Shown: positions 36,150-44,588 of the stretch, in pieces
Position numbering within the stretch: the first letter of the stretch is position 1
Layout of the letters: every line of letters begins with the position of its first letter
Assembly: GCF_012689525.1 (NCBI RefSeq)
Contig: NZ_CP051515.1
Coordinates: 2,294,001-2,358,000 of the forward strand
Length of the DNA: 64,000 nucleotides
DNA from: Paraburkholderia aromaticivorans
GTDB taxonomy: Bacteria > Pseudomonadota > Gammaproteobacteria > Burkholderiales > Burkholderiaceae
Direction: 5' to 3'
The notes under the pieces: generated by a model
Database searches by the model: none
Seen by the model: only the letters and a program-made list of their open reading frames with translations
What the model was told of the DNA's origin: nothing
Translations under genes and position numbers: made by a program

Positions 36150-36856
36150 GCGGCCACTCCAAAATACGCCTGCGTGATCGCCTCGTCCGACACCTCAGAC
36201 GAGACGCCCGTCAACGACACGCGCCCTTCCTGCAAGCAATAAAACCGCGCCGACACGCGGCGCGCCAGTTGCACGTCCTGTTCGACGACGATCGCGCTCA
36301 TGCCATGCGCGACAATCTCGGGCAACGCCGCATAGATTTCTCGGACGATCACCGGCGCGAGCCCGAGCGAGAGTTCGTCGCACATCAGCAGATCGGGGTT
36401 GCTCATCAGCGCGCGGCCGATCGCGACCATCTGCTGTTGACCGCCCGACAACGCGGTGGCCGCGTGGTGACGGCGCGCCTGCAACGCCGGGAACAGCGCA
36501 TAGACGCTTTGCAGGTTCCAGCGCCCCGGCCGCTTGCTGAACGCACCGAGCAACAGGTTCTCTTCGACGGTCAAACTCGCGAACAGACGCCGCCCTTCCG
36601 GCACCAGCGCAATGCCCTTGCCGACGATGCTCGCTGCCGCTGCCCCGCCGATCGGCTCGCCGCGATACAGAATCTGCTCGGCAGTGCGCGGACGCAGCAG
36701 GCCCGCCACCGATTTCAGAAAGGTCGATTTACCCGCGCCGTTCGAGCCGATCAGCGCGATCACTTCGCCCGGCGCGACCGTCACGTCGATGCCGAACAGC
36801 GCCTGGAAATCGCCGTAAAACGCGCTCAGCGCGCGAGTCTCCAATAGTGCCGACAT
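36146..36856 (-). CDS. livF: Branched-chain-type ABC transporter ATPase (LivF-like)
   Basis: A 236-residue ATPase: Walker A GSNGAGKST near residue 37-45, signature LSGGQQQM, Walker B LLMCDELSLGLAP, H-loop VVEQDVQ. The lengths and the GLAPVIVREIY segment identify LivF over LivG. The ATG lies two bases after the LivG stop, with GGAGG within that gene's end. Confidence 0.93.
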   Translation of the reverse strand: MSALLETRALSAFYGDFQALFGIDVTVAPGEVIALIGSNGAGKSTFLKSVAGLLRPRTAEQILYRGEPIGGAAAASIVGKGIALVPEGRRLFASLTVEENLLLGAFSKRPGRWNLQSVYALFPALQARRHHAATALSGGQQQMVAIGRALMSNPDLLMCDELSLGLAPVIVREIYAALPEIVAHGMSAIVVEQDVQLARRVSARFYCLQEGRVSLTGVSSEVSDEAITQAYFGVAA

Positions 36857-36858
36857 GG

Positions 36859-37581
36859 TCACGCCTCCAGTCCGAGATACACGCGCCGCACTTCGGGGTC
36901 GTCCATCACGGCGGCGGGCAAGCCCTCCGCGAGCCGCTTGCCGAAGTTGATGACCAGCAGACGGTCGGCCACCGCGAGCAGCGCATGCACGACATGTTCG
37001 ATCCACACGATCGTCACACCACGCTCCTTGACGCGGCGAATCTCGTCGACGAGTGCGTGCGTTTCGGGTTCGGTGAGACCGCCGGCGATCTCGTCGAGCA
37101 GCAGCAGTTGCGGCTGCGTGGCGAGCGCGCGAGCCAGTTCGAGCCGCTTGCGGTCGAGCAGTCCCAGCGTGCCGGCCAACTGGTTGGCACGGGCCTTGAG
37201 GCCGGTGCGTTCGAGCACGTCGACGCACACGTCATAGGCGGCGTGGCCGGTCAGTTCGCCGCCAAAAGTCGCGCCGACCAGCAGGTTTTCGAACACGGTC
37301 ATGCCGCCGAACGGCCGCGGCACCTGATACGAGCGGCCGATTCCCGCTGCGCAACGGCGATGCGGTGGCAAGTGGTTCACATCCTTGCCGTCGAATTCGA
37401 CGCTGCCCTGATCGGGCCGCACGTCGCCGCTGACGAGGTTGAACAGCGTCGTCTTGCCGGCGCCGTTCGGGCCGAGAATGCCGTAGGTTTCGCCACGTTC
37501 GACCGCGAAGCTGATGTCGTCGGTCACCTGCAGCGCGCCGTATCGCTTCGACACGCCGGTGAGTCTGAGCACTGGGTTCAT
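36859..37581 (-). CDS. livG: Branched-chain-type ABC transporter ATPase (LivG-like)
   Basis: A 240-residue ATPase: Walker A GPNGAGKTT near residues 38-46, Q-loop RSYQVPRPFGGMTVFENLLVG, Walker B LLLLDEIAGGLTEPE, and the LivG-type H-loop region VTIVWIEHVVHAL. The usual LSGGQ signature is altered to LLDRK in a GTLGLLDRKRLELARAL stretch, which is common in LivG. It lies between the binding protein and LivF genes. Confidence 0.92.
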   Translation of the reverse strand: MNPVLRLTGVSKRYGALQVTDDISFAVERGETYGILGPNGAGKTTLFNLVSGDVRPDQGSVEFDGKDVNHLPPHRRCAAGIGRSYQVPRPFGGMTVFENLLVGATFGGELTGHAAYDVCVDVLERTGLKARANQLAGTLGLLDRKRLELARALATQPQLLLLDEIAGGLTEPETHALVDEIRRVKERGVTIVWIEHVVHALLAVADRLLVINFGKRLAEGLPAAVMDDPEVRRVYLGLEA

Positions 37582-37601
37582 CGCTGCTCTCCGCTTCGAA
37601 T

Positions 37602-38903
37602 TCAGGCAATCAACTTGAGGGGGCCGGACAGCGGCACGCTCGGCGCGAGCTGGTTATTGACGATGGCGAGATCGAAGGGATGCTTCTGCCCTGATCCCTG
37701 TGCCCTGCGCCACTGCCCGCCAGCAAGCGGCGTCTTCGCGACGTTCTTCACCGGGCCGTTGCCCCACGCGACATGGCCGACCAGCGTATCGAGCTTTGTC
37801 GACGCCACCGCGTCGCGGATGGCTTCGTTCGAGTCGATGTCTTTCGCGCGCTTCAACGAATCGACGGCGATTTCGAATAGCGCGTGGGCGAATCCGATTG
37901 GCTGGGTCCATTGCTTCGAGGTGACGCGCTCGTAGTCGTCGGCGACCTGGCGTGCGGTTTGCCCCGTCAGCGACGACTTGAACGGATGCGAAGGCGACCA
38001 CCACACCTCGGTGGACAGTCCGTCGCCGAGATCGCCGAGCGCTTCGATCGAAGTCGGAAACAGCAGCGCCTTGCCGATCGAAATGACCTTGGGCTTCAAA
38101 CCCTGCTGACGCGCCTGAACGAGAAAGTTCTTGGCATCGGGCGGAATCACGACGCCGGTGACGATCTGCGCATTCGACTGCTTGAACGACGAAATCTGCG
38201 CGGAGAAGTCCTGCGTCATGCTCTGGAAGCGGCCCGGATCCTTGAGCGTGAAACCCTTCTGCGCGAGTACGGGCGGAAAGCCTAGCTTGGCGTCGCCCCA
38301 TGCGTTGCCGTCGCCGTCGTTGGGAAAGAGGCCGCCCACGCTGCGATTGGTTTGCACCGATTGCCACATGCCCGTATAGACGGTGATCACATCTTCCAGT
38401 CCCCAGAAGAAGTGATAAGTGAAGCGGAAACCCTTCTTCGGATCGCCCTTTCTGCCGAAGAACCACGGCTGCCACGGCACCACCGTCGACACGCACGGCA
38501 TTTCGTTCAGCTCGCACGCGTCGCTCACCGGATTGGCCGTCTCCGGCGTGCCGGACACCAGCATGATGTCGACCTTGTCCTTGAGGATCAGGTCGTTGGC
38601 GACTTCGCCGGCGCGATTCGGATTCGACTGGCTGTCCTTGACGACGATCGATACCGGATACGTCTTGCCGCCGATCACGATGCCGTTTTTCAGCGCCGTC
38701 TGCATCTGCTGGATCGTGAAGCGATCCGCTTCGCCAAACGGCGCGAGCGGTCCGGTTTGCGGCGATACGTAGCCGATTTTCAGTGTGCGCGGACCGGCCG
38801 CGAAAACGAGCGGCGAAAACGCCGAGGTCGTGGCGGCGAGCGCGCCGCCTGCCGCGAGGCTGACAAAGCGGCGGCGTCTCGCATCGAAAGTAGGTGAGTC
38901 CAT
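37602..38903 (-). CDS. Periplasmic ligand-binding protein of the ABC system (LivK-like)
   Basis: A 433-residue protein of the type I periplasmic binding family. The N-terminus RRRRFVSLAAGGALAATTS resembles a Tat signal. Then come the LKIGYVSPQTGPLAPFGEADR strand and VDIMLVSGTPETANPVSDAC. Relatives bind amino acids, urea or aromatic acids. Its location among hydroquinone genes makes an aromatic or phenolic ligand likely. It is translated 42 bases after the maleylacetate reductase stop. Confidence 0.9.
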   Translation of the reverse strand: MDSPTFDARRRRFVSLAAGGALAATTSAFSPLVFAAGPRTLKIGYVSPQTGPLAPFGEADRFTIQQMQTALKNGIVIGGKTYPVSIVVKDSQSNPNRAGEVANDLILKDKVDIMLVSGTPETANPVSDACELNEMPCVSTVVPWQPWFFGRKGDPKKGFRFTYHFFWGLEDVITVYTGMWQSVQTNRSVGGLFPNDGDGNAWGDAKLGFPPVLAQKGFTLKDPGRFQSMTQDFSAQISSFKQSNAQIVTGVVIPPDAKNFLVQARQQGLKPKVISIGKALLFPTSIEALGDLGDGLSTEVWWSPSHPFKSSLTGQTARQVADDYERVTSKQWTQPIGFAHALFEIAVDSLKRAKDIDSNEAIRDAVASTKLDTLVGHVAWGNGPVKNVAKTPLAGGQWRRAQGSGQKHPFDLAIVNNQLAPSVPLSGPLKLIA

Positions 38904-38944
38904 GGTTGTCTCCTGAATTTTTTTGTATGAGTAAGGTGGGCGCG

Positions 38945-40003
38945 CTAGTCGGGTCGTCGCCCGTCGAAGGCGGCTTCGAGCAAGGCACGCAGCGGTATTC
39001 GCTCGACCGGCCGCGGATTCCAGTACGGGTTTTTCAACGCGAGATCGAGTGCGAGATCGAGATCAGTAGCGGTTAGGCCGATGTCTTTCAGCGCCGTCGG
39101 TGCTCCGTGATCGCGTGCGAGATCGAAGACGGCTTGCGCGGCATCGTCGGCGTGCAATGCGTGGGCGATTCGCTTCATCGCCTCGGGCGCGGCCGCACGG
39201 TTGTAGGCGAGCACATGCGGCAACACGATGGTGTGCGTCTCGGCATGCGGCAGATTGAAGGTGCCGCCGAGCGTATGGCACAGCTTGTGATGCAAGGCCA
39301 TGCCGACACTGCCGAGCACCGCGCCGCATAGCCAGGCGCCGTACAGGCAATCGCCGCGCGCTGCGAGATCGCCGGGTTCCCGCATCACGCGAGGCAGACC
39401 CTGGCCAAGCGCGCGGATGCCTTCTTCCGCCATCAGGCTGATGATCGGATTCGCGTCCTGTGCGTAGAGCCCTTCCGCCGCGTGGGCTATCGCGTTGATC
39501 CCGCTCGTCAGCGACAACGCGGGCGGCAGCGACGTCGTCAATGCCGCGTCGTAGATCACCGTCTTCGGTAACACACGCAGATCGCGGCCGGTCTTTTTGA
39601 CGCCGCCCTCGGTTAGGCCGTAGATCGGCGTCATCTCGGAACCTGCATACGTGGTCGGAATCGCGATGATCGGCAGCGAGGTTTCCAGCGCGATCGCCTT
39701 GCCTAGTCCTGTCGTCGAACCGCCGCCTATCGCGATCGCGCAATCGGCGCCGACACTTGTTGCGAAGTCGCGTGCCGCGCGAGCGGTTTCGACCGGCACA
39801 TGCATCACGGCTTCCGCGTAGATGCCCGCCGCCAGCGAGCCGAGACTTGCCGCGAGCGTTTCGGCCTGCGCGCGCTGTTGCGGCGTGGACAGCACGATCG
39901 CCCGCTTGGCGCCGAGCAAGCCGATCTCGCGATCGATCTGCTCAAGACTGCCCGCGCCGAAGATCACGCGTGACGGCAAGCCGTTATAGATGAACGGTTC
40001 CAT
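38945..40003 (-). CDS. macA: Maleylacetate reductase
   Basis: A 352-residue iron-alcohol-dehydrogenase-fold enzyme. AIGGGSTTGLGKAIAL (near residues 91-106), IPTTYAGSEMTPIYGLTE and LHHKLCHTLGG are hallmarks of maleylacetate reductase. It reduces maleylacetate to 3-oxoadipate with NADH/NADPH, the common exit of hydroquinone and hydroxyquinol cleavage. The start is seven bases after the dehydrogenase stop on the same strand. Sister genes are called pnpF, tftE or macA depending on the pathway. Confidence 0.94.
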   Translation of the reverse strand: MEPFIYNGLPSRVIFGAGSLEQIDREIGLLGAKRAIVLSTPQQRAQAETLAASLGSLAAGIYAEAVMHVPVETARAARDFATSVGADCAIAIGGGSTTGLGKAIALETSLPIIAIPTTYAGSEMTPIYGLTEGGVKKTGRDLRVLPKTVIYDAALTTSLPPALSLTSGINAIAHAAEGLYAQDANPIISLMAEEGIRALGQGLPRVMREPGDLAARGDCLYGAWLCGAVLGSVGMALHHKLCHTLGGTFNLPHAETHTIVLPHVLAYNRAAAPEAMKRIAHALHADDAAQAVFDLARDHGAPTALKDIGLTATDLDLALDLALKNPYWNPRPVERIPLRALLEAAFDGRRPD

Positions 40004-40009
40004 GGCGGG

Positions 40010-41473
40010 TCAGCGCGGGTAGTAAGGCGGGATCTGCGCATCCACGTTGACCCAGACCGACTTGGGCTGCGTGTATTCGCGCATCGCTTCAAAACCCATT
40101 TCGCGGCCGTAGCCGCTTGCGCCGACGCCACCGAATGGCGACGCGGGGCTCACGCGCTTGTAGCAGTTGATCCACACCATGCCGGCGCGAATCTCGCGTG
40201 CTACAAGGTGCGCGCGTTGAAGATCGCGAGTCCAGAGACCCGCGCCGAGACCGTATTCGGTGCCGTTCGCGATTGCGAGTGCTTCTTCGTCGGTGCGGAA
40301 TGTCGTGACCGTCATGAACGGACCGAACACTTCTTCTTGCGAGACCCGATGCTCCGGCTTCGCTTCGACGATAGTCGGCTCCACATAGCAACCGTTAGCC
40401 AGTGCGGCATCGTCCGGCGCTTTGCCGCCTGCCAGCACGCGGCCACCCTGTTCGCGAGCGATATCGACAAACGAGAGCACGCGGTCGCGGTGCTGACGCG
40501 AGGTGAGCGGTCCCATCTCGGTCGACGGATCGAGCGGGTCGCCGATTTTGATCGTGCGGCTCAATGCGGCGAACTTTTCGAGCACTTCGTCGGCGATCGA
40601 TTCATGCACGATCATCCGCGAGCCGGCGATGCACGCCTGCCCCTGGTTGTGGAAGATCGCGAACGCCGAGCCTTGCACCACGGCATCGATATTGGCGTCG
40701 CCGAATACGATGTTCGCGCCCTTGCCGCCGAGTTCGAGCTGCACCTTCTTCAGATTGCCGCTCGACGCCTGCACGATCTTGCGGCCCACCGCAGTCGAGC
40801 CGGTGAAGGCGACCTTGCTGATTTCCGGATGCTCGGCAATGTACTGGCCCGTCACATGACCCAAGCCCGGCAGAATGTTGACGACGCCTTCCGGAAAACC
40901 CACTTCGGCCATCAGTTCGGCAATCGCCAGACTCGACAGCGGCGTCAGCTCGGCGGGCTTCATGATCACGCAGTTGCCCGCGGCCAGCGCCGGCGCCATC
41001 TTCCAGCTCGTGAACATCAGCGGGAAATTCCACGGCACCACTTGCCCGACAATGCCGACCGGCTCGCGCGTCATATAGTTCAGAAAGCCCTGCTCGACCG
41101 GAATCACCGAACCTTCGAACTTGTCGGCCATGCCGCCGAAATAGCGGAACGTGGCCGCCGTGCGCGGCACGTCGAGGTTGCGTGTATCGCGGATCGGGTG
41201 GCCGGTGTCGAGCGATTCGAGGCGCGCGAGTTTATCGGCATTCGCTTCGATCGCGTCGGCCAGTTTGAGAAGCAGGCGCCCGCGCTCCGCTGCGGCGAGG
41301 TTGCTCCACTTCGGAAACGCCGCCTTCGCCGCCGCGACGGCGCGATCGACATCGGCCGGGCCCGCCATCGCGACGTCGGCGATCACCGAGTTGTCGTGCG
41401 GATTGAGGGAGGCGAGCGTTTCGCCGTTTGCAGCCGGCACGAAGCGGCCACCGATGAAGAGTTGCGTTTGCAT
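40010..41473 (-). CDS. pnpE: Aldehyde dehydrogenase, probably 4-hydroxymuconic semialdehyde dehydrogenase
   Basis: A 487-residue NAD(P)-dependent aldehyde dehydrogenase. It has the VVPWNFPL cofactor-binding loop, LELGGKGA with the general-base Glu, and GQACIAGSR with the catalytic Cys near residue 287. Operon position directly after the two hydroquinone dioxygenase genes predicts oxidation of 4-hydroxymuconic semialdehyde to maleylacetate. The start at 41473 (AGGA site) is chosen; the frame runs 42 codons further without support. Confidence 0.9.
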   Translation of the reverse strand: MQTQLFIGGRFVPAANGETLASLNPHDNSVIADVAMAGPADVDRAVAAAKAAFPKWSNLAAAERGRLLLKLADAIEANADKLARLESLDTGHPIRDTRNLDVPRTAATFRYFGGMADKFEGSVIPVEQGFLNYMTREPVGIVGQVVPWNFPLMFTSWKMAPALAAGNCVIMKPAELTPLSSLAIAELMAEVGFPEGVVNILPGLGHVTGQYIAEHPEISKVAFTGSTAVGRKIVQASSGNLKKVQLELGGKGANIVFGDANIDAVVQGSAFAIFHNQGQACIAGSRMIVHESIADEVLEKFAALSRTIKIGDPLDPSTEMGPLTSRQHRDRVLSFVDIAREQGGRVLAGGKAPDDAALANGCYVEPTIVEAKPEHRVSQEEVFGPFMTVTTFRTDEEALAIANGTEYGLGAGLWTRDLQRAHLVAREIRAGMVWINCYKRVSPASPFGGVGASGYGREMGFEAMREYTQPKSVWVNVDAQIPPYYPR

Positions 41474-41567
41474 GTCAGTCCTGTGCAAGTAAAACTGGAC
41501 GCGACTTTCCCCGCGGCGCCAGCGGACTGGCGCCGTTCGATCGACGATCAGGGGGAATGCCGGTGAG

Positions 41568-42563
41568 TTACATCTGGATCGGATACGGCGGCAGTTCACC
41601 GCTTTCGTAGCGCTTGGGCAGATCGGGCGTGGCGTTCTCCCACACGAGCAGCATCGAACGCTTCTGCGAGTAGCCTTTGTGACGAATGTCGGCCGGCATC
41701 GCGGCGATATCGCCCGCGTTCATCGTGATGCGTGCGCGCGGCTCGCCGCTGTCCTTGTCGGCGACGTCCCAGATGATCTGGTCGGACAGTTGCAGGAACC
41801 ACTCGACGCGGTCGTTGCCATGAAACACCGGCAGCACGAATTCCTCGGTGGTCGGGCAGAACAGACTCTGCTGGCACACCGACGTGACCGATGGATTCCA
41901 GGTCACGTCCGAACGCGACAGGTATTTGAAGAGGCTGAACGCGTGCAGTGCGCCTTCAAAACCCGGCTCCGCGTGAATTTCCGGTTCGTCCTGGCCGACG
42001 TCGGCAAACTGGCGATTGACCGGCAGATCGTCGCGCAACGGCGAGTCGCCTTCGATGCCCGGCATGCGTTTGGTGGCAATTCGCGTGCGCTCGATTGCGG
42101 CAATGTTGTCGCCGTGTTTCGTGCCGAAGGCGGAGCCGGTTTCTTCCGGTGCGGCGAACGGGTCGAAGCCTTCGTTGACCCAGTCCTTCAGGATCGCCTT
42201 GAAGGTCGCCATGATGAGCGGCGTATCGAACTGCTGCATATGATCGACGCCCGCTTCCTTGAAGCTCGCGTTATACGCGCCGGCGTACATGTCGACCTTG
42301 CCGTAGTGATTGCGCGTGCCGATCACTTCGTCGAAGTTGACCCAACCGTAGAAGAAGCCCCACGCGACGTCGCGCATCATCGCGCGCAGGAAATCGTCGG
42401 CGTGCATCTGGTGCGAAAGGATCTGGCCTTTGGCCGGCCATCTGACGGTGGCGAAGTAAGCATCGCGGCTGAATTCGAAATCGCCGAGGCAGAAGGTGCG
42501 ATAACCGGTGACCGCGTCGGCCTCGCTCGCGGTGACGTTTTGCAGGGTGCTGAGTTTGTCCAT
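41568..42563 (-). CDS. pnpD: Hydroquinone 1,2-dioxygenase, large (iron) subunit
   Basis: A 331-residue cupin-type protein. His248, Asn250, Glu254 and His295 (in FHGNDRVEWF and DIRHKGY) reproduce the spacing of the iron ligands reported for PnpD of the 4-nitrophenol pathway (256, 258, 262, 303). With its small partner it splits hydroquinone to 4-hydroxymuconic semialdehyde with O2. Homologues are HapD and PnpD. GGAG precedes the ATG at 42563. It starts 36 bases after the small subunit gene. Confidence 0.93.
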   Translation of the reverse strand: MDKLSTLQNVTASEADAVTGYRTFCLGDFEFSRDAYFATVRWPAKGQILSHQMHADDFLRAMMRDVAWGFFYGWVNFDEVIGTRNHYGKVDMYAGAYNASFKEAGVDHMQQFDTPLIMATFKAILKDWVNEGFDPFAAPEETGSAFGTKHGDNIAAIERTRIATKRMPGIEGDSPLRDDLPVNRQFADVGQDEPEIHAEPGFEGALHAFSLFKYLSRSDVTWNPSVTSVCQQSLFCPTTEEFVLPVFHGNDRVEWFLQLSDQIIWDVADKDSGEPRARITMNAGDIAAMPADIRHKGYSQKRSMLLVWENATPDLPKRYESGELPPYPIQM

Positions 42564-42598
42564 GATGAACTCCGGATGGATCGATCGTGTAGAGGGAT

Positions 42599-43090
42599 TC
42601 AGTGGATGCAGATGTCGGCCCACTTCTCGACCGAATAGCGTCCGAGGATCGTCTGCACGAGCAGCACGCCTTTAGTCTTCGCTTCGAAGCGATACGCGGC
42701 GCCGGCGGGCAGCAGTGCCTGATGGCCGCGACGCAGCCGCACATGACCCATCGACTGGCCCGACGGCTGGCCTTCGAGGCGCACGCTGCCTTCGGTCTGT
42801 GCGTCGACCAGCGGGCCGTCCGAGGGCTTGATGAAATAGATGTCGATCTCGCCGTCGAGTACCACCGCGAATTCATCGTGCGACGCAGCAAACCACGGCG
42901 ACGAACCTTCCGCGCGCAGCGTCTCGATCACGTACTTGAGGTTTTTGCCGACGACGACTTTCTCGTAGGGCTCAGCGCGGCTCGCCACGTCGAACACATT
43001 CGACATCGCGTAATGCTCCGGTTTGCCCTTGATGATTTCGATGGAGCCTTTCCGAAAGTTGTCCAGGCTGCCGAACCAGGTTTGTTGCAT
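42599..43090 (-). CDS. pnpC: Hydroquinone 1,2-dioxygenase, small subunit
   Basis: A 163-residue cupin-like protein, matching the size of HapC/PnpC (about 18 kDa). Segments DEFAVVLDGEIDIYFIKP and LLPAGAAYRFEAKTKGVLLVQ are family-like. It lacks the metal site and stabilises the large subunit. First gene of the operon, with GGAGG before the ATG; the operon promoter should lie within 43091-43254. Confidence 0.92.
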   Translation of the reverse strand: MQQTWFGSLDNFRKGSIEIIKGKPEHYAMSNVFDVASRAEPYEKVVVGKNLKYVIETLRAEGSSPWFAASHDEFAVVLDGEIDIYFIKPSDGPLVDAQTEGSVRLEGQPSGQSMGHVRLRRGHQALLPAGAAYRFEAKTKGVLLVQTILGRYSVEKWADICIH

Positions 43091-43205
43091 GTCTGCCTCC
43101 AGTTGATCCACGAATGCGTTGCTTGCATCGAAGATTAAGCGGCGACAGGCGCTACAGCAATGCTCTGAGGGTCGGGAAACGCGAACCTTGGGTGCTCCAA
43201 AATCG

Positions 43206-43229
43206 CGCCAGGGAAACTACCTGGTGGCG
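43206..43229. promoter_or_regulatory. Imperfect inverted repeat upstream of the hydroquinone operon
   Basis: Arms CGCCAGG and CCTGGTGGCG (one bulged base) flank a seven-base spacer between the LysR stop and the first operon gene. It could be the LysR terminator (no T-run seen) or an operator for the operon. Confidence 0.35.
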
Positions 43230-43254
43230 AACCCTGACCGGCCTCGAATGGGCC

Positions 43255-44220
43255 TCAGCTGTCGGACAGTTCCTCGCCGACGCTTTTCGTTTCGTCGTCC
43301 GGCGGCGCAATGCCGAGCGCCCTATCCCACTGCGGCTCACGCAGATAGCGCGCGCGCAGGAAGTCGACGAAGGCCTTGACCTTGGTGGTCGAGCGATGCG
43401 AGGCAGGATACACCGCCGACAGCCACAGTGGCGGCGCCGCGTACTCAGGCAGCACGCGCTCGAGCCGATGTTCGAGCAGATCGGCGGCGGCGACCATGGT
43501 GGGCAGATAGACGACGCCCGCGCCGGCCCTCGCGAATTCGAGCAGCAGGTGCACGCTATTGGTTTTGAGCACCGGATTCAGCGCGATCTCGAAGCACTCG
43601 TTGCCACGCATCAGCGGCCACTTGTCGCCCCACGGGTAATACGAATAGCGGGCGAAATCGTGGCGCAGCAAATCGAGTGGTGTCTCGATCAGCGGCTCCT
43701 CCTTCAGATAGCCGGGCGCGGCACAGAGCACGCCACGCACGGGAAAGAGACGCCGCTCGACCAGCAGGTTCGACGCCGGCGGATAGATTTGCAACGCCAG
43801 ATCGAAACCTTCCTGAACCGGATCGATAACCCGGTCGTTGACGGTCACGACGAATTCCACGCGTGGGTATGCGGCGCGGAATTCGATCAGCGTCTGCGAA
43901 AAATGGCCGAGCGCGAAGCCCGGCAGGACGTGAATATTGAGCGTGCCCGCGAGCGCCTGCGGATCGCCGCGCGAGCGCCCGGACAGATCGTGGACCTTGG
44001 TGACCAGTTCGGCGCACTCGCGGTAGTAGGTCTCGCCGAGTTCCGACAGGCGCACCGCCCGGGTCGAGCGATGAAAGAGCGGCACGCCGAAATGATCTTC
44101 GAGCTGCTTGACGCGCGAGGTCACCACCGATTTGGCGACGCCCATCTGGCGCGCCGCGCCGGCGAAGCTCTGCGCTTCCGCCGCGCGGACGAACGCTTCC
44201 ATCGACATGAATAGATCCAT
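43255..44220 (-). CDS. LysR-family regulator, likely of the hydroquinone operon
   Basis: A 321-residue LysR protein: winged helix at residues 1-65 (SFAGAARQMGVAKSVVTSRVKQLEDHFGVPLFHRSTRAV) and a substrate-binding co-inducer domain. The start at 44220 has AGGAG. It lies 164 bases upstream of the dioxygenase genes on the same strand, so it probably controls them, although LysR partners are more often divergent. Relatives such as PnpR respond to para-diphenols or 4-nitrophenol. Confidence 0.9.
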   Translation of the reverse strand: MDLFMSMEAFVRAAEAQSFAGAARQMGVAKSVVTSRVKQLEDHFGVPLFHRSTRAVRLSELGETYYRECAELVTKVHDLSGRSRGDPQALAGTLNIHVLPGFALGHFSQTLIEFRAAYPRVEFVVTVNDRVIDPVQEGFDLALQIYPPASNLLVERRLFPVRGVLCAAPGYLKEEPLIETPLDLLRHDFARYSYYPWGDKWPLMRGNECFEIALNPVLKTNSVHLLLEFARAGAGVVYLPTMVAAADLLEHRLERVLPEYAAPPLWLSAVYPASHRSTTKVKAFVDFLRARYLREPQWDRALGIAPPDDETKSVGEELSDS

Positions 44221-44231
44221 GCTGTCTCCTG

Positions 44232-44323
44232 TGTCGATCGGAGTTAGCGCTTTAGCGCTTACTCTGATCCCATGCAAAGCTGTCGATCGGAGTTAGCGCT
44301 TTAGCTTACTCTGATCCCATGCA
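44232..44323. repeat. Two tandem REP-like hairpin units
   Basis: Two direct repeats of 45 and 43 bases (44232-44276, 44281-44323) differ by a two-base deletion. Each folds as a hairpin: arms 44236-44250 and 44255-44269 pair at 13 of 15 positions around a TTTA loop, and the second unit folds at 44285-44316. The inner sequence AGCGCTTTAGCGCT is near-palindromic. Similar stem-loop units recur, to my memory, in Paraburkholderia genomes as extragenic repeats; count in this genome is unknown. Confidence 0.65.
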
Positions 44324-44588
44324 CCCGCATTGGCCGTGGCGAGCGGTCCGTGGTCCGCCGCGGGACTGCTGTCGTTTTCAGGCAATGCCGGCGTCCAGCG
44401 TATTCCGGGTCGAGCCGGCATCATCCGGTCTGTACCGAGATCCTATCGCGAATTCGGCGGCTTCATTTTCTACGGCCCCCACGCTCAGTGGTTTCGTCCA
44501 AAGCGAATCCCCCTCCCTCCAGCACCCAGAATTTTTATTGCTTCTGTATGATACGGATTCCTACTTACACCCAAGCGCGGCTCAAGTG
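44324..44588. other. Gap before the DHA2 exporter gene
   Basis: Together with the hairpin repeats this makes a 368-base region between divergent LysR and exporter genes. An upstream in-frame extension of the exporter to 44319 shows no family-like sequence. Promoters of both genes should be here. No strong ribosome site precedes the exporter ATG. Confidence 0.45.

Noticed and set aside
37654..38988. 444-codon frame overlapping the LivK-like gene
   Set aside because: Same strand, shifted frame, Arg-rich; the accepted frame has a signal and binding-protein motifs.
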